A stretch of DNA of 64,000 nt, taken from the NCBI GenBank assembly GCA_037127315.1, contig JBBBDQ010001271.1, positions 2,590,001 to 2,654,000 on the forward strand, written 5' to 3'. The position numbers and the translations under genes were made by a program. Positions 1 to 10,685 of the stretch are shown piece by piece (the first letter of the stretch is position 1; each line of letters opens with the position of its first letter). Under the pieces are notes generated by a model. The model was not told the DNA's origin. It worked only from the letters and a program-made list of their open reading frames with translations, and ran no database searches. This DNA comes from Ascarosepion bandense. Its lineage: Eukaryota; Mollusca; Cephalopoda; Sepiida; Sepiidae.

Positions 1-220
1 AAGGATTATTGCAGCATTTACTAACTTAAAGGAGAAAATCCAGAAGAGACACAGGAGATTCCAAAGTCATCTGGAGGCCATGGTTGAAGTCAATGAAGAT
101 TTTATTGATTAAATTTTACACTTTAGTTTTTCAAGATATAGAGTAGTATATCTGTTAAAATGAGATGTCAGTTATTTTCATTGTTGTGTAATTTAGATGA
201 TAATTTATCCATCGAACCCA
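1..220 (+). mobile_element. 3' end of a Tc1/mariner-type element, cut by the window edge
   Basis: Right-hand end of a DNA transposon whose left part lies outside the window. It holds the last codons of a transposase and then a terminal repeat (about 195-218). The reverse complement of that repeat, CGATGGATAAATTATC, closely matches the terminal repeats of the relics at 1351-2212 and 61478-62340. The family is well known in animals (Tc1/mariner superfamily). This copy abuts an (AT)n tract at 223-247. Confidence 0.7.
2..112 (+). pseudogene. Tc1/mariner transposase, C-terminal tail only
   Basis: The frame reads RIIAAFTNLKEKIQKRHRRF, then a stretch ending EANEDFID-like before the stop at 110-112. 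This is the C-terminal helix region that follows the catalytic domain in this transposase family. A homologous but decayed tail lies at 62100-62215. Only about 36 codons are in the window, so intactness of the full gene cannot be judged. The transposase would cut and paste DNA between TIRs at TA targets. Here it is called as part of a probable relic because both other copies in the window are dead. Confidence 0.6.
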
Positions 221-222
221 AC

Positions 223-248
223 ATATATATATATATATATATATATAA
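223..248. repeat. (AT)n microsatellite
   Basis: Pure AT dinucleotide run directly after the transposon end. The following stretch to about 500 is AT-rich unique sequence in which I see no gene. Confidence 0.9.
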
Positions 249-507
249 AAATGAACTCATGTATCTTGTATAAATATACTCTGATATATACATATTCAGA
301 TATATACAGGTTTCATTAAAAATGACAGACAAGGTATTATCATAAAAAACAAGATTTTTCCGAAATGATGTAGTATTGCTTTCGTTGTTAGCTGCTGGGT
401 CATGTAATTAAAATATACAAATTTGCACATCCAAAAATAAATTCATGTGTATGCACACATGCATACAGACAAACACAAAGTGGGGGTCTTAGTTGCAGTG
501 CTGGAAA

Positions 508-609
508 GTTCTCAGACTGACCAAAAAGAAGATCCCTCACCTACATGCACACTGTGAATCTGATGTTTGGTCATTCTGATTTAAGGAAATTGGTCAGGAT
601 GAGAACTTT
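508..609. repeat. Short foldback (MITE-like) element
   Basis: Imperfect 19-bp inverted arms (AAAGTTCTCAGACTGACCA at 509-527 and its near complement at 591-609) enclose about 60 bp. It resembles the foldback at 2399-2506, which carries a related AAAAGTTCTTG arm. No coding capacity. Confidence 0.55.
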
Positions 610-621
610 TTAGTTTGTCTG

Positions 622-623
622 TA

Positions 624-665
<42 letters not shown>

Positions 666-690
666 AACATATTTCTCTCTCTCTCTCTAT
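622..690. repeat. Compound (TG)n(AT)n(TC)n microsatellite
   Basis: TG, AT and TC dinucleotide runs follow each other, separated by a few bases. Confidence 0.9.
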
Positions 691-694
691 ATAC

Positions 695-850
695 ATATAT
701 ATTGTCATCCGCAGACAGATTTGTTTTGCTGTATCACAGCTCATCAGTGCGGTTAGACTGTGATTGCTTTTTAACCCAGGATTGAAACCGGACTGAATGG
801 GTGTCAGTCGGCGATTCTACCTCTGGGCTATGGGCATTTGGTAGAAGAAG
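695..850 (-). mobile_element. tRNA-derived SINE
   Basis: On the minus strand, 835 to 771 reads like a decayed tRNA. It has a box A-like TAGCCCAGAGGTAGA and a box B-like GGTTTCAATCC, correctly spaced for an internal RNA polymerase III promoter. The 3' body runs toward 695. Not a functional tRNA, because the acceptor and anticodon stems do not form convincingly. Confidence 0.5.
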
Positions 851-1060
851 GCAGACTTTTTAGTGCATATATTATCATTATACGCGCCCAATAGCCAGAG
901 TGCTCTAATTCATTTTACTGAATGAGCAATGCATACATGCCAGAATAGCTACTGTTTTTCAAAGTCTACCATTCTTCCAGAGTGCTCAATCAGGGTGTGA
1001 AAGTGTAATATATATATATCATACAGTCATGTATTTCTCTCTTTCCTCATCTCTCTTATT

Positions 1061-1204
1061 CATGGTAAGTAAAATCACTAATAATGTCCTGTAAGTTAAG
1101 TTTGCCAGCCATCATTCAAAACCTAATGAATTCATGGTAAGTGAAATCACTAACAATGTCCTGTGAATTAAGCTTGCCAGCCATCATTCAACAACCTAAT
1201 GAAT
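1061..1204. repeat. 72-bp tandem duplication (2 copies)
   Basis: The units 1061-1132 and 1133-1204 are about 90% identical. Each begins CATGGTAAGT, a consensus-like splice donor, so both copies carry a potential GT donor. No exon can be supported next to them. Confidence 0.85.
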
Positions 1205-1350
1205 ATATACTATATACATAAACAAAACATTATATGCCTAACATATACAGCACAAAACAGTCACATGTCTATGTACATAAAATAGATACATGTTTGTAGA
1301 TTGATAAATTTCATCTTTATAAAGTCGACCATTTGACTTGATATCAAGAT

Positions 1351-2212
1351 TGCGATGGATAAATTGTCGTCAAAATTAAATAAAACTGAAAGTAACATGA
1401 ATATTTCATGTTAACAGATATATTTACTGAAATTATACAAAATGTCTTGAAATGCTAAAGAATAAATTTATTCAATAAAATTGCTAGTGGTTTCAGTCAC
1501 TGCCTCTGCACAACTTTGAAATCTCTTGCAACTCTTCTGGATGGTCTCCTTGTTTAACTTGGTCAATGCTTCCATAATCTTTGCCTTCAGTTCATGGTCG
1601 TCTCTTGCTCAGTTGTGCCCCACACATAATAATCATGTGGGTTGCAGTCTTGTGAGTTTGTTGGCTAGATGTAAGGGAATGATATGGTTGCAGAAATTGT
1701 CTGAAAGCTGTTAATGGGTTCTCTTGTTTGTGCAGCATGGTGCATAATCCTGTTGCCAGACATAGGCTCTTCCAGCTGCAAACCTCTTAACTCAGCATAG
1801 CACTACCTCCTGAAGGCACAATGTAGGCTTTTGTGCTGACTCTGAGGCCCTCAGCAACAAATCTGTTAATTCTTTTCTTATCAGAACTATCAATGTGGGT
1901 TTTCCGAGCTGCTGTACCTTCGTAATTACCATTAGATTCATCCAATTCTTTCCAAATCCTCTGCACTGTCCTCAAATTTATACACCAAACACTCTGAAAT
2001 GTTCATATTGGAGCTTCCTGCATGAATGCCAAGCAGTACAGCAAGTCATTCCCAAATTTCTGGTGGAGTGAATTGTGTCATGCTGCTCATTTTTTCATAG
2101 AAAGTGCCCAACTGACTCTTTTATACTGTGTAGTTAATAAATTAAAAAAAAAAAAAAACTTTTTGCATATGCAAAATTAAAAAGTATAAAATAACGACAA
2201 TTTACCCATCGC
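1351..2212 (-). mobile_element. Internally deleted Tc1/mariner-type element
   Basis: Terminal inverted repeats of about 26 bp bound the element. The left reads TGCGATGGATAAATTGTC at 1351 and the right is its near-perfect complement ending at 2212. The element is about 860 bp, whereas autonomous members are about 1.3 kb. Transposase remnants read on the minus strand. The same size class recurs at 61478-62340, which suggests short non-autonomous derivatives were mobilised. Confidence 0.8.
1610..2090 (-). pseudogene. Tc1/mariner transposase remnant (N-terminus joined to C-terminus)
   Basis: Near 2080 the minus strand starts with MSSMTQFTPPEIWE, the N-terminal HTH region, followed by an in-frame stop and a frameshift. 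The frame 1975-1787 carries VQRIWKELDESNGNYEG and RKTHIDSSDKKR. It then jumps directly to LRVSTKAYI, which in full-length relatives lies just before the catalytic-core end. The segment carrying the first and second catalytic acidic residues is therefore deleted. Distal sequence (about 1740-1610) retains decayed HKQENPLTAFRQFLQP text in shifted frames. No functional transposase can be made. Confidence 0.75.
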
Positions 2213-2398
2213 ACCCTCTGTGTGTGCATGTGAATAAATAAGATAGATACAAGCTGACAGATTGAGGGATCAGTAGGTAGGTGAAAATGCTGTCTTTTGG
2301 ACAACAAAAATAAACTCAAATACAATTACACTTAGACTGATAAAAGCAACTCACTTAGCAGGAAGAAAACAAACTGATGATCAGACATCCGTAAGAGG

Positions 2399-2506
2399 TG
2401 GTGCTGAAAAGTTCTTGGCCCAACAAAGGAAGAATTCTAAATAAATAAATAAATCCTGTTTTATCAGAATTTGGAAAGTGGTTTCCGTCAAGAACTTTTC
2501 AACACT
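2399..2506. repeat. Foldback (MITE-like) element
   Basis: The arms GCTGAAAAGTTCTTG (about 2402) and CAAGAACTTTTCAAC (about 2490) are near-perfect complements around an AT-rich centre. Similar in arm and size to 508-609. No coding capacity. Confidence 0.6.
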
Positions 2507-2569
2507 CCATTGTGTAACTCCTCTGCATTTAGTTACATTACATTCAAAGTGTATATTTTTGTGCATTTG

Positions 2570-3535
2570 TAAACTTGGTAAAATTTATCTCAGCATTGTG
2601 ACAAGAACCAAAAACTAAAATAAATGCATGAACTGAAATGCCAGTATAAACAAAAAAAAAACATTTTTCTTAAAAAATGCATTAATCACATTTTTTGTCT
2701 CTTTTTATTATTATTATTTGGGAAGAGTGCAAACAATTGAAAATCCACAGTAAACATTTCAAACAAAAAATGAATTTAAAAACACAGATTCTCATCTGCT
2801 GATGAAAATGACTGATGTTATGTTGTCTTGCAATTTCTACAAAGCAACAGGAGAAAATGGTTCATTGTTTTCTTTTCAGTTGAAACAAAGTGGTAAGCAG
2901 TGATATTCCAAAAAGTAAAAACTTATAAAAACAACAATTTCATGCAAATATTTATCTTTGCAGACATGTATATTGAAGCATGCATGTACCCAGCACTACA
3001 GTGGGAAAATGTTATTGTTTGCAGGTATCTGACATTGCAAATAATAACAACAAAGCAAATATTCATGTTTCATACCTTGTATTTTTGATTTAATACAAAA
3101 AAAAAGGTAAAAAAAAGAAATGACAGTTTTTTCTCTGTTTGGGATATTAAAATTTGTAAGCAATATGCATACATGTTTTCTATGCTTGTCACAAAATGTG
3201 TGGGTGGTAAGATTTTGTTTGTGCATATGTATTTAAATTGGTGCAAGCAGGTATCCGAGTGTATACAAATTATCCAATTTATTTAAATAATTTTTTAATT
3301 TATAATCGTATAGGTAAAAAAAGAATATAAAATTATGTAAATAGGATTGCACATTTGCCATTATTTTAATAGCAATCTGTATATGTATGCTAAAAATCTA
3401 AGCACATTTTTCTGTTATGCTTTTTGCTTTTTTATTTGTATTTTTTAAAAACTGTTTTGAAATTCAATAGCATACCTTGTCTTTTTGTGTTTTTTGCAAA
3501 ATTTCAATTACCTCATTTTTAAATATATCTATCAC
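2570..3535. other. AT-rich stretch with no gene seen
   Basis: Homopolymer-rich AT sequence. The short ORFs present have no recognisable domains and no splice context. Nothing assignable. Confidence 0.6.
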
Positions 3536-3539
3536 GTTC

Positions 3540-4660
3540 ATTTGTTTTGTTTTCCTTTTCTTTCTTGCTTCGCCCACCCCACTGTCGACACAAACCATCA
3601 CCCTCAACTTCTGTGCCTTGCTGTATCGTTCGTTGTCAGCACTAACCTCCGCCCCAATATTCCACCTGGCCCAATATCTATATACAATCCACACCGAAGC
3701 ATCCAAGCATTTTACTTACGTTTTTCCCGTGCAAAGAGTAAATGCTTTCTCAGAGGCGGGAAGAGTTGGTATAATATCATTCGAAACATACGGCCTGTCT
3801 TTGATGGATATCTGGACACGGTACAACAACCCGAACGACGTTGGCGGCTGTGCCTGCTCATGTGCCTTGCACACATAGGCAAGTGGGCCGAGACAGAAAG
3901 GAAATAAGCGTGCTACTCCCTGACACAGCCACTACTGGGAGGACTGCTACAACAACAACTACTACAACAAGTAACAACCAACTTCAAGCCGATGCCAATA
4001 TATACCACCGCCACAAGAGAAGAGGAAGAGGAGGAGGAGAAGAAAGAAGAGATTAAAAGAAAAGAGGTGGAGGAGGAAGATATACGGGTATATTGGGTGG
4101 GTAGTGAAGCGGAGGTGAAAGAAAAAAAAAGATAAATATACGAAAAAAGGGGGTGGATAAGTTACAGAGGAAGATTGTGTTCTGGGTTGACGATACAACA
4201 ACAAACGAAAGACGATGACAAAGTGGGTAACGATGACAGGGTGTTTCTGATGTTAATGACACGTTCCAATATGGCAACAAACGGGAAAGGCAGCTCGCGA
4301 CGATGTCGGATGGCAGCAAGGATTTTTTGTTTGTTTGTTTTGTTTTTTTTTTGGCGGGGGGTATCTCGGCAGAGGTGATGGTACGAACAATAACGACAAC
4401 AAGCAGCAACAGTAGAAACTACTAGGACAGAATAAGCGTCAACGTCTTCGAAGTTGAAGTACTAATAGTAGTAAAAACGATGCTAGTACTACCCTTTACC
4501 AGAAGAAGTAATACTAGAGGAAAGGTTTGTAATGGGGGCGGGGGTATCGAAAGAAAATAATAGGTGGGGGTCCGATAAAAAAAATCGAGTAACGGTGAGT
4601 GTCCAAAACAAGGAAGTGAATGTTATCGTAATAAAGAAAACATGACGAGACACGTGGCTG
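3540..4660 (+). promoter_or_regulatory. CpG-richer unique block, possible promoter or first exon
   Basis: This block has clearly more CG dinucleotides and higher G+C than its surroundings, and it lacks the LINE, SINE and AT repeats that fill the rest. The first part is pyrimidine/CpG mixed. About 4015-4170 is purine-rich GGAGGA-type sequence. About 4190-4470 is rich in ACGA and CAACAA triplets. At 4591-4599 it reads AACG|GTGAGT, a consensus splice donor, so a plus-strand non-coding first exon ending at 4594 is possible. ORFs of 133 and 140 codons (3477-3907) overlap in different frames and look like composition effects. No TATA box or gene can be firmly placed. Confidence 0.3.
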
Positions 4661-4699
4661 AGGTGAGGTCAGGCCAAAAATTATCCTCAGAATCTTCTA

Positions 4700-5540
4700 C
4701 CTCCCACCCATAACATTCAAACATATAGGCATCTAACAAGCACTTCTGTCGTCTCCCATTCCACAGAAATATACTTTGAGTTTCTTAATTACTATGAAAA
4801 GAAGCTATGTTTACAATATTAAAAAAACGAACAGGTGTGTATCTACCTAGAGACACTTACCTCAGTGTTCAAAACAAATGTACGTTTGTGTGAGAATATT
4901 AAAAAAAAAAAGAATGTTTATATAAAAACATGTGTCCACATTTATTTACAAATAAATACAGACGGCTGATTGAATTTCTTAAGGATTATGACGTCTATTA
5001 TTTATTATTTCTAGGGACATTAAAAAAAAGAAGTGAGGTAATTCTGCTTCTTTTGGAAACCTAAGTTGATGTTAACACGGCAGACCCGTGTAAATTATTT
5101 ACTATATAAACTGACTAATAATTTGATAATAAATTACTATATTTTTCATCCACAAGACCATTCTCAGATAGTTAGGAAAAGTGACAGAATCTCTCCCAAA
5201 AATAGAGAAATGCCCTTAACAGATCGTTAGGTCATATGATGATTTAACCCCTCATTACAAACAATCGTCTTTAAAATATGTCCCCTTCAATCTGTGTTAC
5301 ACTCTCTTTTTATCTTTCTAGTTGTACCCTCTCTTGTATTTTCTATATCCATTTTACTTTCTGATTCCCTCTCAAGAACTGTGTATTGTGATATTAAGTG
5401 TAACATACACCATGCCTATATCAAGCATATCGGCAGTTAAAAAAAAATTACTTGTATATTTTGTTTGACTATTATTTTATATCACAATCCTGACAGTGAC
5501 CTCTTGGTTTTAAATTAATACTGTTAAAAGTGCTTTCTCC
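4700..5540. other. AT-rich stretch with no gene seen
   Basis: No domains, tRNA-like boxes or terminal repeats recognised. Confidence 0.55.
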
Positions 5541-5544
5541 TTCT

Positions 5545-5995
5545 TTCAATTACCATATCCCTTTAGCACATGGGTGATTACAGCTCTCCACAACTTCCTA
5601 TCCTTTGTAGCTCTAGGCAATGTTTGTCTCGTTACTATCTTTCCCAGTCCCTGTCCTGCCATCCATACTTACACAAGATGGCTTGTTAGGTGGGTTACTC
5701 ACTGTTTACCTTTTGCCTTCAGTATGTCATCTTTATTCTCTAAACCTTCTTTTCTCATTATGTTCTATAACTTTCAACTGTCTCTTTCGGATTCTAAGCA
5801 AAAGAGTTGTTTTAGTACATTTTCCTGAAATCTTCCTTGTTGCTCACATGATCTCTCTATGGCATTCTCAGAAGCAACCAGCTAATATTACCGTTACCAT
5901 TTTGTGGAATCATTGTCTCAAGTCTCCTCTTCATCAGTCATAATACTGTCCAGCATTCAGTACCATATAAGAGGAATGATATGAGATAACAGTTC
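5545..5995 (-). mobile_element. LINE-A 3' fragment
   Basis: Reading from 5995 down to 5545, this is the region 3' of reverse transcriptase in LINE-A: a conserved KRQLKFLG-like block, then text ending in a decayed W-R-A-x-I-x-x-V-L-K-G motif near 5575. It is 5'-truncated and interrupted by stops. Same family as 13319-14075, 32445-32810, 46150-47790, 50090-51118 and others. Confidence 0.65.
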
Positions 5996-6299
5996 ACCTC
6001 TTTTTAAGTGTACTTATCATTTTCCATTAAAAATATGAAAATATAAAAAATCTCCAAGTTAAATAAAACTGTAAAATGATTTTAAGTGGACTACCATCTT
6101 TATCTTCACTATTTTTATCACTAAGCTAAGAACATTAGTTTCTGACAAAATCGTAAACTCCTGACGAGGCTTGTTTCTCTAATTAAAGATAGGTTTTAAT
6201 TAGAACCAGTTTCTCTAATTACTTAAGTAGTTTCATATACACAATAAATTTTACATTATTATGATATAGATTTTTACAAAGATTTATGATTTTTATGAT

Positions 6300-6796
6300 A
6301 TAATCTCAAACGGAATAACTACATCGAATCTATAGCTGCAGGAAGGTTGGGTCACTATGTCGGGCTAGCAAGTTTTTCTAGTCAGAATCCATTTTTCCCA
6401 TTTATAAATTGATGTGACTTCCCTCTGTCTTTTATACAAGTATTTTTATGGCAATCATTTTTTTTTCTTGGTTTTCCAACCACATGTATTTACTAATTCT
6501 ACTAGATTGGCATCAAGGTCCCACTTTTTACCATCAAAATAATTAATTGTAACTGTCTCTTCTACTCTGTTTATTTTTCACATTTCCAACCTGTGGAAAT
6601 CCCTTTGGCATACTTGCTTCCCTGATAGCTACAATCTCTAAAAGTTTAAATGCAACATCAATTCCCATCTACTTAATTCCCATCCATTTCTTATTATTTG
6701 CTCAACATCTCCTGCACTTTGTGTTTTTCTCTCTCGCTGTAACCCCCTGCATACTAGTGGTGGTTCTGCCTTGCTTGGAATGAAATGATTTTAAAA
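6300..6796 (+). mobile_element. LINE-B 3' fragment
   Basis: Opens with a decayed N-x-Y-I-E-S-I-A block of the LINE-B C-terminal domain (about 6312-6360). It continues through the terminal 'SFF..T..LWN.LP..CFPD..NL' region (about 6560-6660). It ends with the family tail GCCTTGCTTGGAATGAAATG and an A-rich run at about 6790. Stops and frameshifts throughout. Confidence 0.65.
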
Positions 6797-7204
6797 AAAG
6801 AAAAAAATATAGATTTGTATAAATATATTATTGATGTCAAAAGAGTCAATTTCACTTTGATCAGTGTCCACATATGTGGAAAACTATAAATAAAAATGTC
6901 CTTTACAAGGAGTATATATATATATATATATTTTTGATAATCATTTCACCTCAAACAAAGCAGTACTGCCACTGGTACACAGGGGGTTACTTAAAACAAG
7001 AGTGATGAGAAAGAGGAACAAGTTACAGGAGGTGTCAGAGAATGGGTAAGAAAAGGATGAGAACACTGGTGTGAAGAAAGCTGCATAAACATAGAGTAGA
7101 AAGAGAGAAGAACATGAAATAAGGGTTGTCAGGGAAAAGATGCAAATCAAGAAGATAAGAGATGACAGTTGACATTGCATTTAAATTCTTGACGATTGTA
7201 GCTA

Positions 7205-7869
7205 TTAGGTTGTCCCAAAAGTTCATAAACACTTGCAAAATGGGTCCATCTGGTCCAGCACAATCGAGACAAGCAATGGGTTCAGAAAGGTCAAGAGACA
7301 CCGTTGGTTCCAAAACAAGATCGATTCTGCAAGAAAGCCATGTTGTGCATTTGGTGGAACTTTGAAGGAACCGTGCATTTTGAGTTGGTTCCGAATGGTC
7401 GTGCCATCAGTGCCAAACTTTACTGTCAGCAACTTGAGCAGGTCTACGAAAAGTTGAAGCAAAAGTACCCAGCTCTGATCAACCGAAAGTGCGCTTTGAT
7501 GCAGCAGGACAATGCCAAGCCACATGCTGCCAGGAAGACCAAAGACAAGTTTGAAGACCTGGACGGTGTTGAGGTTCTGCTACATCCAGCCTTCAGTCCT
7601 GACTGTACTCCATCAGATTATGGCCTTTTCTGCTTAATGCAACACTTTCTGAAGGGCTGCCGATTCAACTTGTTTGATGAAGTCAAGGAAGCGTGTCATG
7701 AATTCTTTGATTTGAAGCCGTCTGAATGGTACTTTGACCAAATCCGAAAGCTTGCAGATCGATGGCAGAAAGTCTTGGAAAATGATTATTTTGAGCAATA
7801 ACTTTTGTTGTTTTTGTGAGTAAAATTTCAATTTTTTGCAAGTGTTTATAAACTTTTGGGATAACCTAA
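7205..7869 (+). mobile_element. Internally deleted mariner nested in LINE-B
   Basis: A 665-bp element with about 33-bp inverted repeats (TTAGGTTGTCCCAAAAGTTC at the left; the right arm differs at only a few sites). It is flanked by TA at 7203-7204 and 7870-7871, the standard mariner target duplication, and removing it restores continuous LINE-B sequence. Full-length mariners are about 1.3 kb. About half is missing, from just inside the left TIR to the middle of the transposase. Confidence 0.95.
7241..7801 (+). pseudogene. mariner transposase, C-terminal half
   Basis: Open from 7241 with no proper ATG start; an in-frame TTG lies at 7304. The stop is at 7799-7801. The frame reads WVQKGQETPLVPKQD, then MLCIWW and QQDNAKPHAA (second catalytic Asp), then HPAFSPDCTPSDYGLF (third Asp). 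The two Asp residues are 36 positions apart, one more than in the classic DD34D layout. The N-terminal HTH domains and the first catalytic Asp, normally in a TGDE.W motif, lie in the deleted part. No activity is possible, but the remaining 187 codons have no stop, which suggests recent deletion or insertion. Confidence 0.9.
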
Positions 7870-8505
7870 TATCAGGAAAGCAAGTATACAGAAGGGAAGT
7901 CCAAAGGTGCAAAGTCAAGAAAAGAAGCAGATAGAGTGGAAGTTGTGATTACATTTGATTGGTTTCTCTGTAAAAGGGTAGGACCTAGTTGCTAGTCTAG
8001 TAGCTCAAGTGAATTCATGCAGAGGGAGCGCCAGGGAGCTAAGCACATTGGAGCAGAAGCCATGAAAGTTTTTGTAGAAGAGACAGAGGGAATCCACATT
8101 ACATTGGTGAGAAAGTAACTGGATCAATTACATTGCAGATTCTTTGTTGGATTTTGTCAAGAACCCCGAGATGAATAGAAGAGGCACCCGACCAGATGTG
8201 ACAGCAGTATTTAATGTATGGGTAGATGGTAGATGTATATATATGCAAGATGAATTCAGACAAGAAAAACCTCCTGGTCCTACACAGTGAACCAGTCTTC
8301 CTAGCATCAGATTTAGCTATAGATTCAATGTAGTCATTCTACTTGAGATTGGCTGAGAGAGTTAGGCCAAGGAGGTGCTTTGTGTTTTGCTTTCAGAGAG
8401 ACTAGCCTCATCAATGTTGATGGCAAGGAAGGAGCAATTGTCTCTGCTGGTTAAAGGATAGCAGCTTTGTTTTGGAAGCATTAAGATTTATGACCATTTC
8501 TTACC

Positions 8506-8829
8506 TTAGTCCATTGCAAACTGGAGGTACTTTTCAAGATCAGCAGTGAGGTTTGCTTTGTCAGCCTCAGCAGAATTCTTACCAAGATGGGAGCAAATGA
8601 TAGCATTGTCAGCATAGATGCTTACTTGGGATCTGATTACATCAGGGAGATCATTGATGAAGTTTAGAAAAAGCGTAGGACCTAGAATACAGCCTTGAGG
8701 GACATTCGAATTTGTATGATAGTATGTAGAAGCATGCCTATTCAAAACTACCTTCATTAAGCAATTTGTAAGGAATGACTGGATTAGATCAAACAAGTGC
8801 CAGTTATACCATAGCCCTGTAGCTTGCAT
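8506..8829 (-). pseudogene. LINE-B reverse transcriptase, palm region
   Basis: Part of the LINE-B ORF2. It carries NVPQGCILGPTLFLNFINDL, matching the RT block that precedes the active site. This is followed by SIYADNAIICSHL, where the active-site YADD reads YADN, so a catalytic Asp is lost. Separated by frameshift from the upstream RT part at 8886-9281. Confidence 0.85.
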
Positions 8830-8885
8830 AGAAGGCCAGCATGCCAGACTCTGTCAAATGATTTGGAGATATCTAGGGCAACAAC

Positions 8886-9281
8886 TCAAGCTTCATTGAG
8901 AGCCTGGTATATATACTCTGTGATGGTCATTAGCATATCAGTAGTAGATCTGGTGAAGCAGAAAACATACTGTTTATCAAAGAAGAGGCTGAGTTGTGAG
9001 ATGTTGAACCACTTCAGCATTGATAGTAACCTTGAACACTTTACCAAAAATTGGTAGGAAGTTGATAGGGCAATAATTAGAGAAGTCTGGGGGTTCTCCA
9101 GAGTTCTTAAATACAGAAACCATGGAGGAGAACTTCCAGCAGGCAAGAAAGCAAAAAGCAGAAAGGCAGTAATTGTAGAGTTTGGAGAGGATAGAGGAGA
9201 GTTTGGGACAATGATTGGAATTTTATCATCTCCACTCACCTTATGGAGGTCAAGCTTTGAAATTATTTCTGAGACTATCAA
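8886..9281 (-). pseudogene. LINE-B reverse transcriptase, fingers region
   Basis: Carries KVSGDDKIP, a decayed FLYLRTLENPQ.SLIIALSTSY (usual form: VFKNSGE..DPSNYRPISLL) and the block leading to FDKQYVFCFTRSTTDML (usual form: QYGFR..RST.D.L). This order is diagnostic of non-LTR retrotransposon RT. Continues by frameshift into 8829-8506. Confidence 0.8.
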
Positions 9282-9704
9282 GTGGGTAATGTGAACATCC
9301 CTCAGTTGAGCCTCAGTTCTAGGTGGGAAGTCGGGGATACCCCAGAGGAAACTAATGTTGAGTTAGTAGGGAATCTACGAGCAAAGCACTCAGCTGTGAA
9401 GATGTAAGAACCTCAAATTTATTGATTAAAGGGAGGATTGAGAGCTTGCTCTTGTTTAACACATTTTTAAAAAGCCACTAGTAATCTGTGGAGCCAAACT
9501 TGCAGAATGTTATTCACTACTTTATTCTGTCAGCAAACAACAGCTTAGCATCATTTAAGATCCACTTGCACTCTTTACAAGCAGAGGCAAAGGGCGCCTA
9601 TTATGGTTAGACGTGTGGCTCTGATAAAGCCAGAAGAAGTGATTCCTGTGAGCAATAGCTGCTGTGCAAGCAGAGGAGAACCAGGGAGACAAATGGGGTT
9701 TAAG

Positions 9705-10145
9705 TCATAACTTCCTGGCTTGAATGAAAGCAGTTTTAACCCAAGAAGAGACCTTAGATGCACAGTCTTCAACAGGAAGATTAAAAACTTTGTTCACAGA
9801 AAATTCCTGATCGACTCCCAGTCTGATCTTTGGTAGTAGTTCTATATTCTGTTGGTTGGAAATTCCTGGGGGAAGGGGAAGGAGATTAATGGAAACTACA
9901 GTATGATCAGAGTTACCAAGAGGACAAAGCTGCTTGACATGGCAAGAATCAAAGATAGAAGTGAAACAGAGATCTAGCAGGGAGTCAGGTCCATTAGGGT
10001 TATAAGAGAAATGTGTGCGGAAAGCCACCACTTGTGTAAGGAATTGAGTGATTGAAAAGTTCATGGTATGGACACCAGCATGATCTGTGACAGAGACTAC
10101 CAGCCACTTAGCATGGTGGGCATTAAAGTCTCCAAACACAAACAT
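9705..10145 (-). pseudogene. LINE-B APE-type endonuclease domain
   Basis: Begins FVFGDFNAHHAKWL, the GDFN metal-binding motif of apurinic-type endonucleases in non-LTR retrotransposons. It continues through PDSLLDLCFTS (usual form: LDL..TS) and ends with GNSDHTVVS, the SDH catalytic motif. The nick made by this domain would prime reverse transcription. Upstream text continues in frame-shifted form to about 10320, with homology to the 156-bp tandem units at 51550-52165. Confidence 0.85.
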
Positions 10146-10389
10146 ATGGGCAAACGGATGAGAGAAAATGGCCTTATTTATAACACAACTATTAAAACCT
10201 GAGGAAAGGAAAGAAACCAGAAACCCCTTCCTGAACAGAAAACAAAGGATGAGCTTCTGCTCTTGTTCAAAAGAAGACAGAGGGGTATGAACCAGGCATA
10301 TGAATCTTTGATCATAACTTAAACAATATTCATTTATTAAAATAAAAGCAAAAAAATATTAATTGAATATTACTTGCTTACTTTTGTCT

Positions 10390-10685
10390 AACCAGACTTT
10401 AAATTATGGAACTTTGTGTTCTCCACATGTTTTGACTGAACTTTCAATGACCTGTTGAATATTCAGCAATGTTCTCAAATTTAAAAGCCTTAATAAAACA
10501 ATGATGTCCTTGTCCTTATATATAAATGTGTGCAACAAAATAAACCCTACATTTGTTTTGATAAAATTCCCTCAGAATACGAAACATGTTGGCTAAGAAT
10601 AGTTTTTCCTCTTGTCTGTTTATTAAATTTGTTCTTTTACAGAGATACTATATCTGAAAATAATTTACATACTTATCTCTATTGA
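10390..10685 (+). repeat. Interspersed repeat shared with 54665-54945
   Basis: Blocks such as TCAAATTTAAAAGCCTT and TTTTTCCTCTTGTCT occur in the same order in both copies. The 54.7-kb copy lies directly 3' of a Penelope-like endonuclease relic, so this may be Penelope-like 3' sequence. That link is inferred. 10690-11760 holds nothing else I can assign. Confidence 0.5.

Larger units (their letters stand above)
6935..10320 (-). mobile_element. LINE-B non-LTR retrotransposon, 5'-truncated, about 2.7 kb without the nested mariner
   Basis: Longest LINE copy in the window. In minus-strand order it carries an APE-type endonuclease (10145-9705), an RT domain (about 9281-8506), the post-RT C-terminal domain (about 8400-7880), and, after a nested mariner at 7205-7869, the 3' tail to about 6935. 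The 3' end has the family signal, a reversed TCATTTCACC next to an AT-rich run. The join across the mariner reads GTAGCTA...TCAGGAAAGC, the same order as uninterrupted LINE-B at 41272-41300. Many stops and frameshifts make it inactive. The clade is uncertain (CR1/Jockey-like). Confidence 0.85.

Noticed and set aside
3477..3907. Overlapping 133- and 140-codon plus ORFs as genes
   Set aside because: They overlap in different frames, with an 80-codon ORF on the opposite strand. No domain or codon-level evidence. The region is better described as a CpG-richer unique block.
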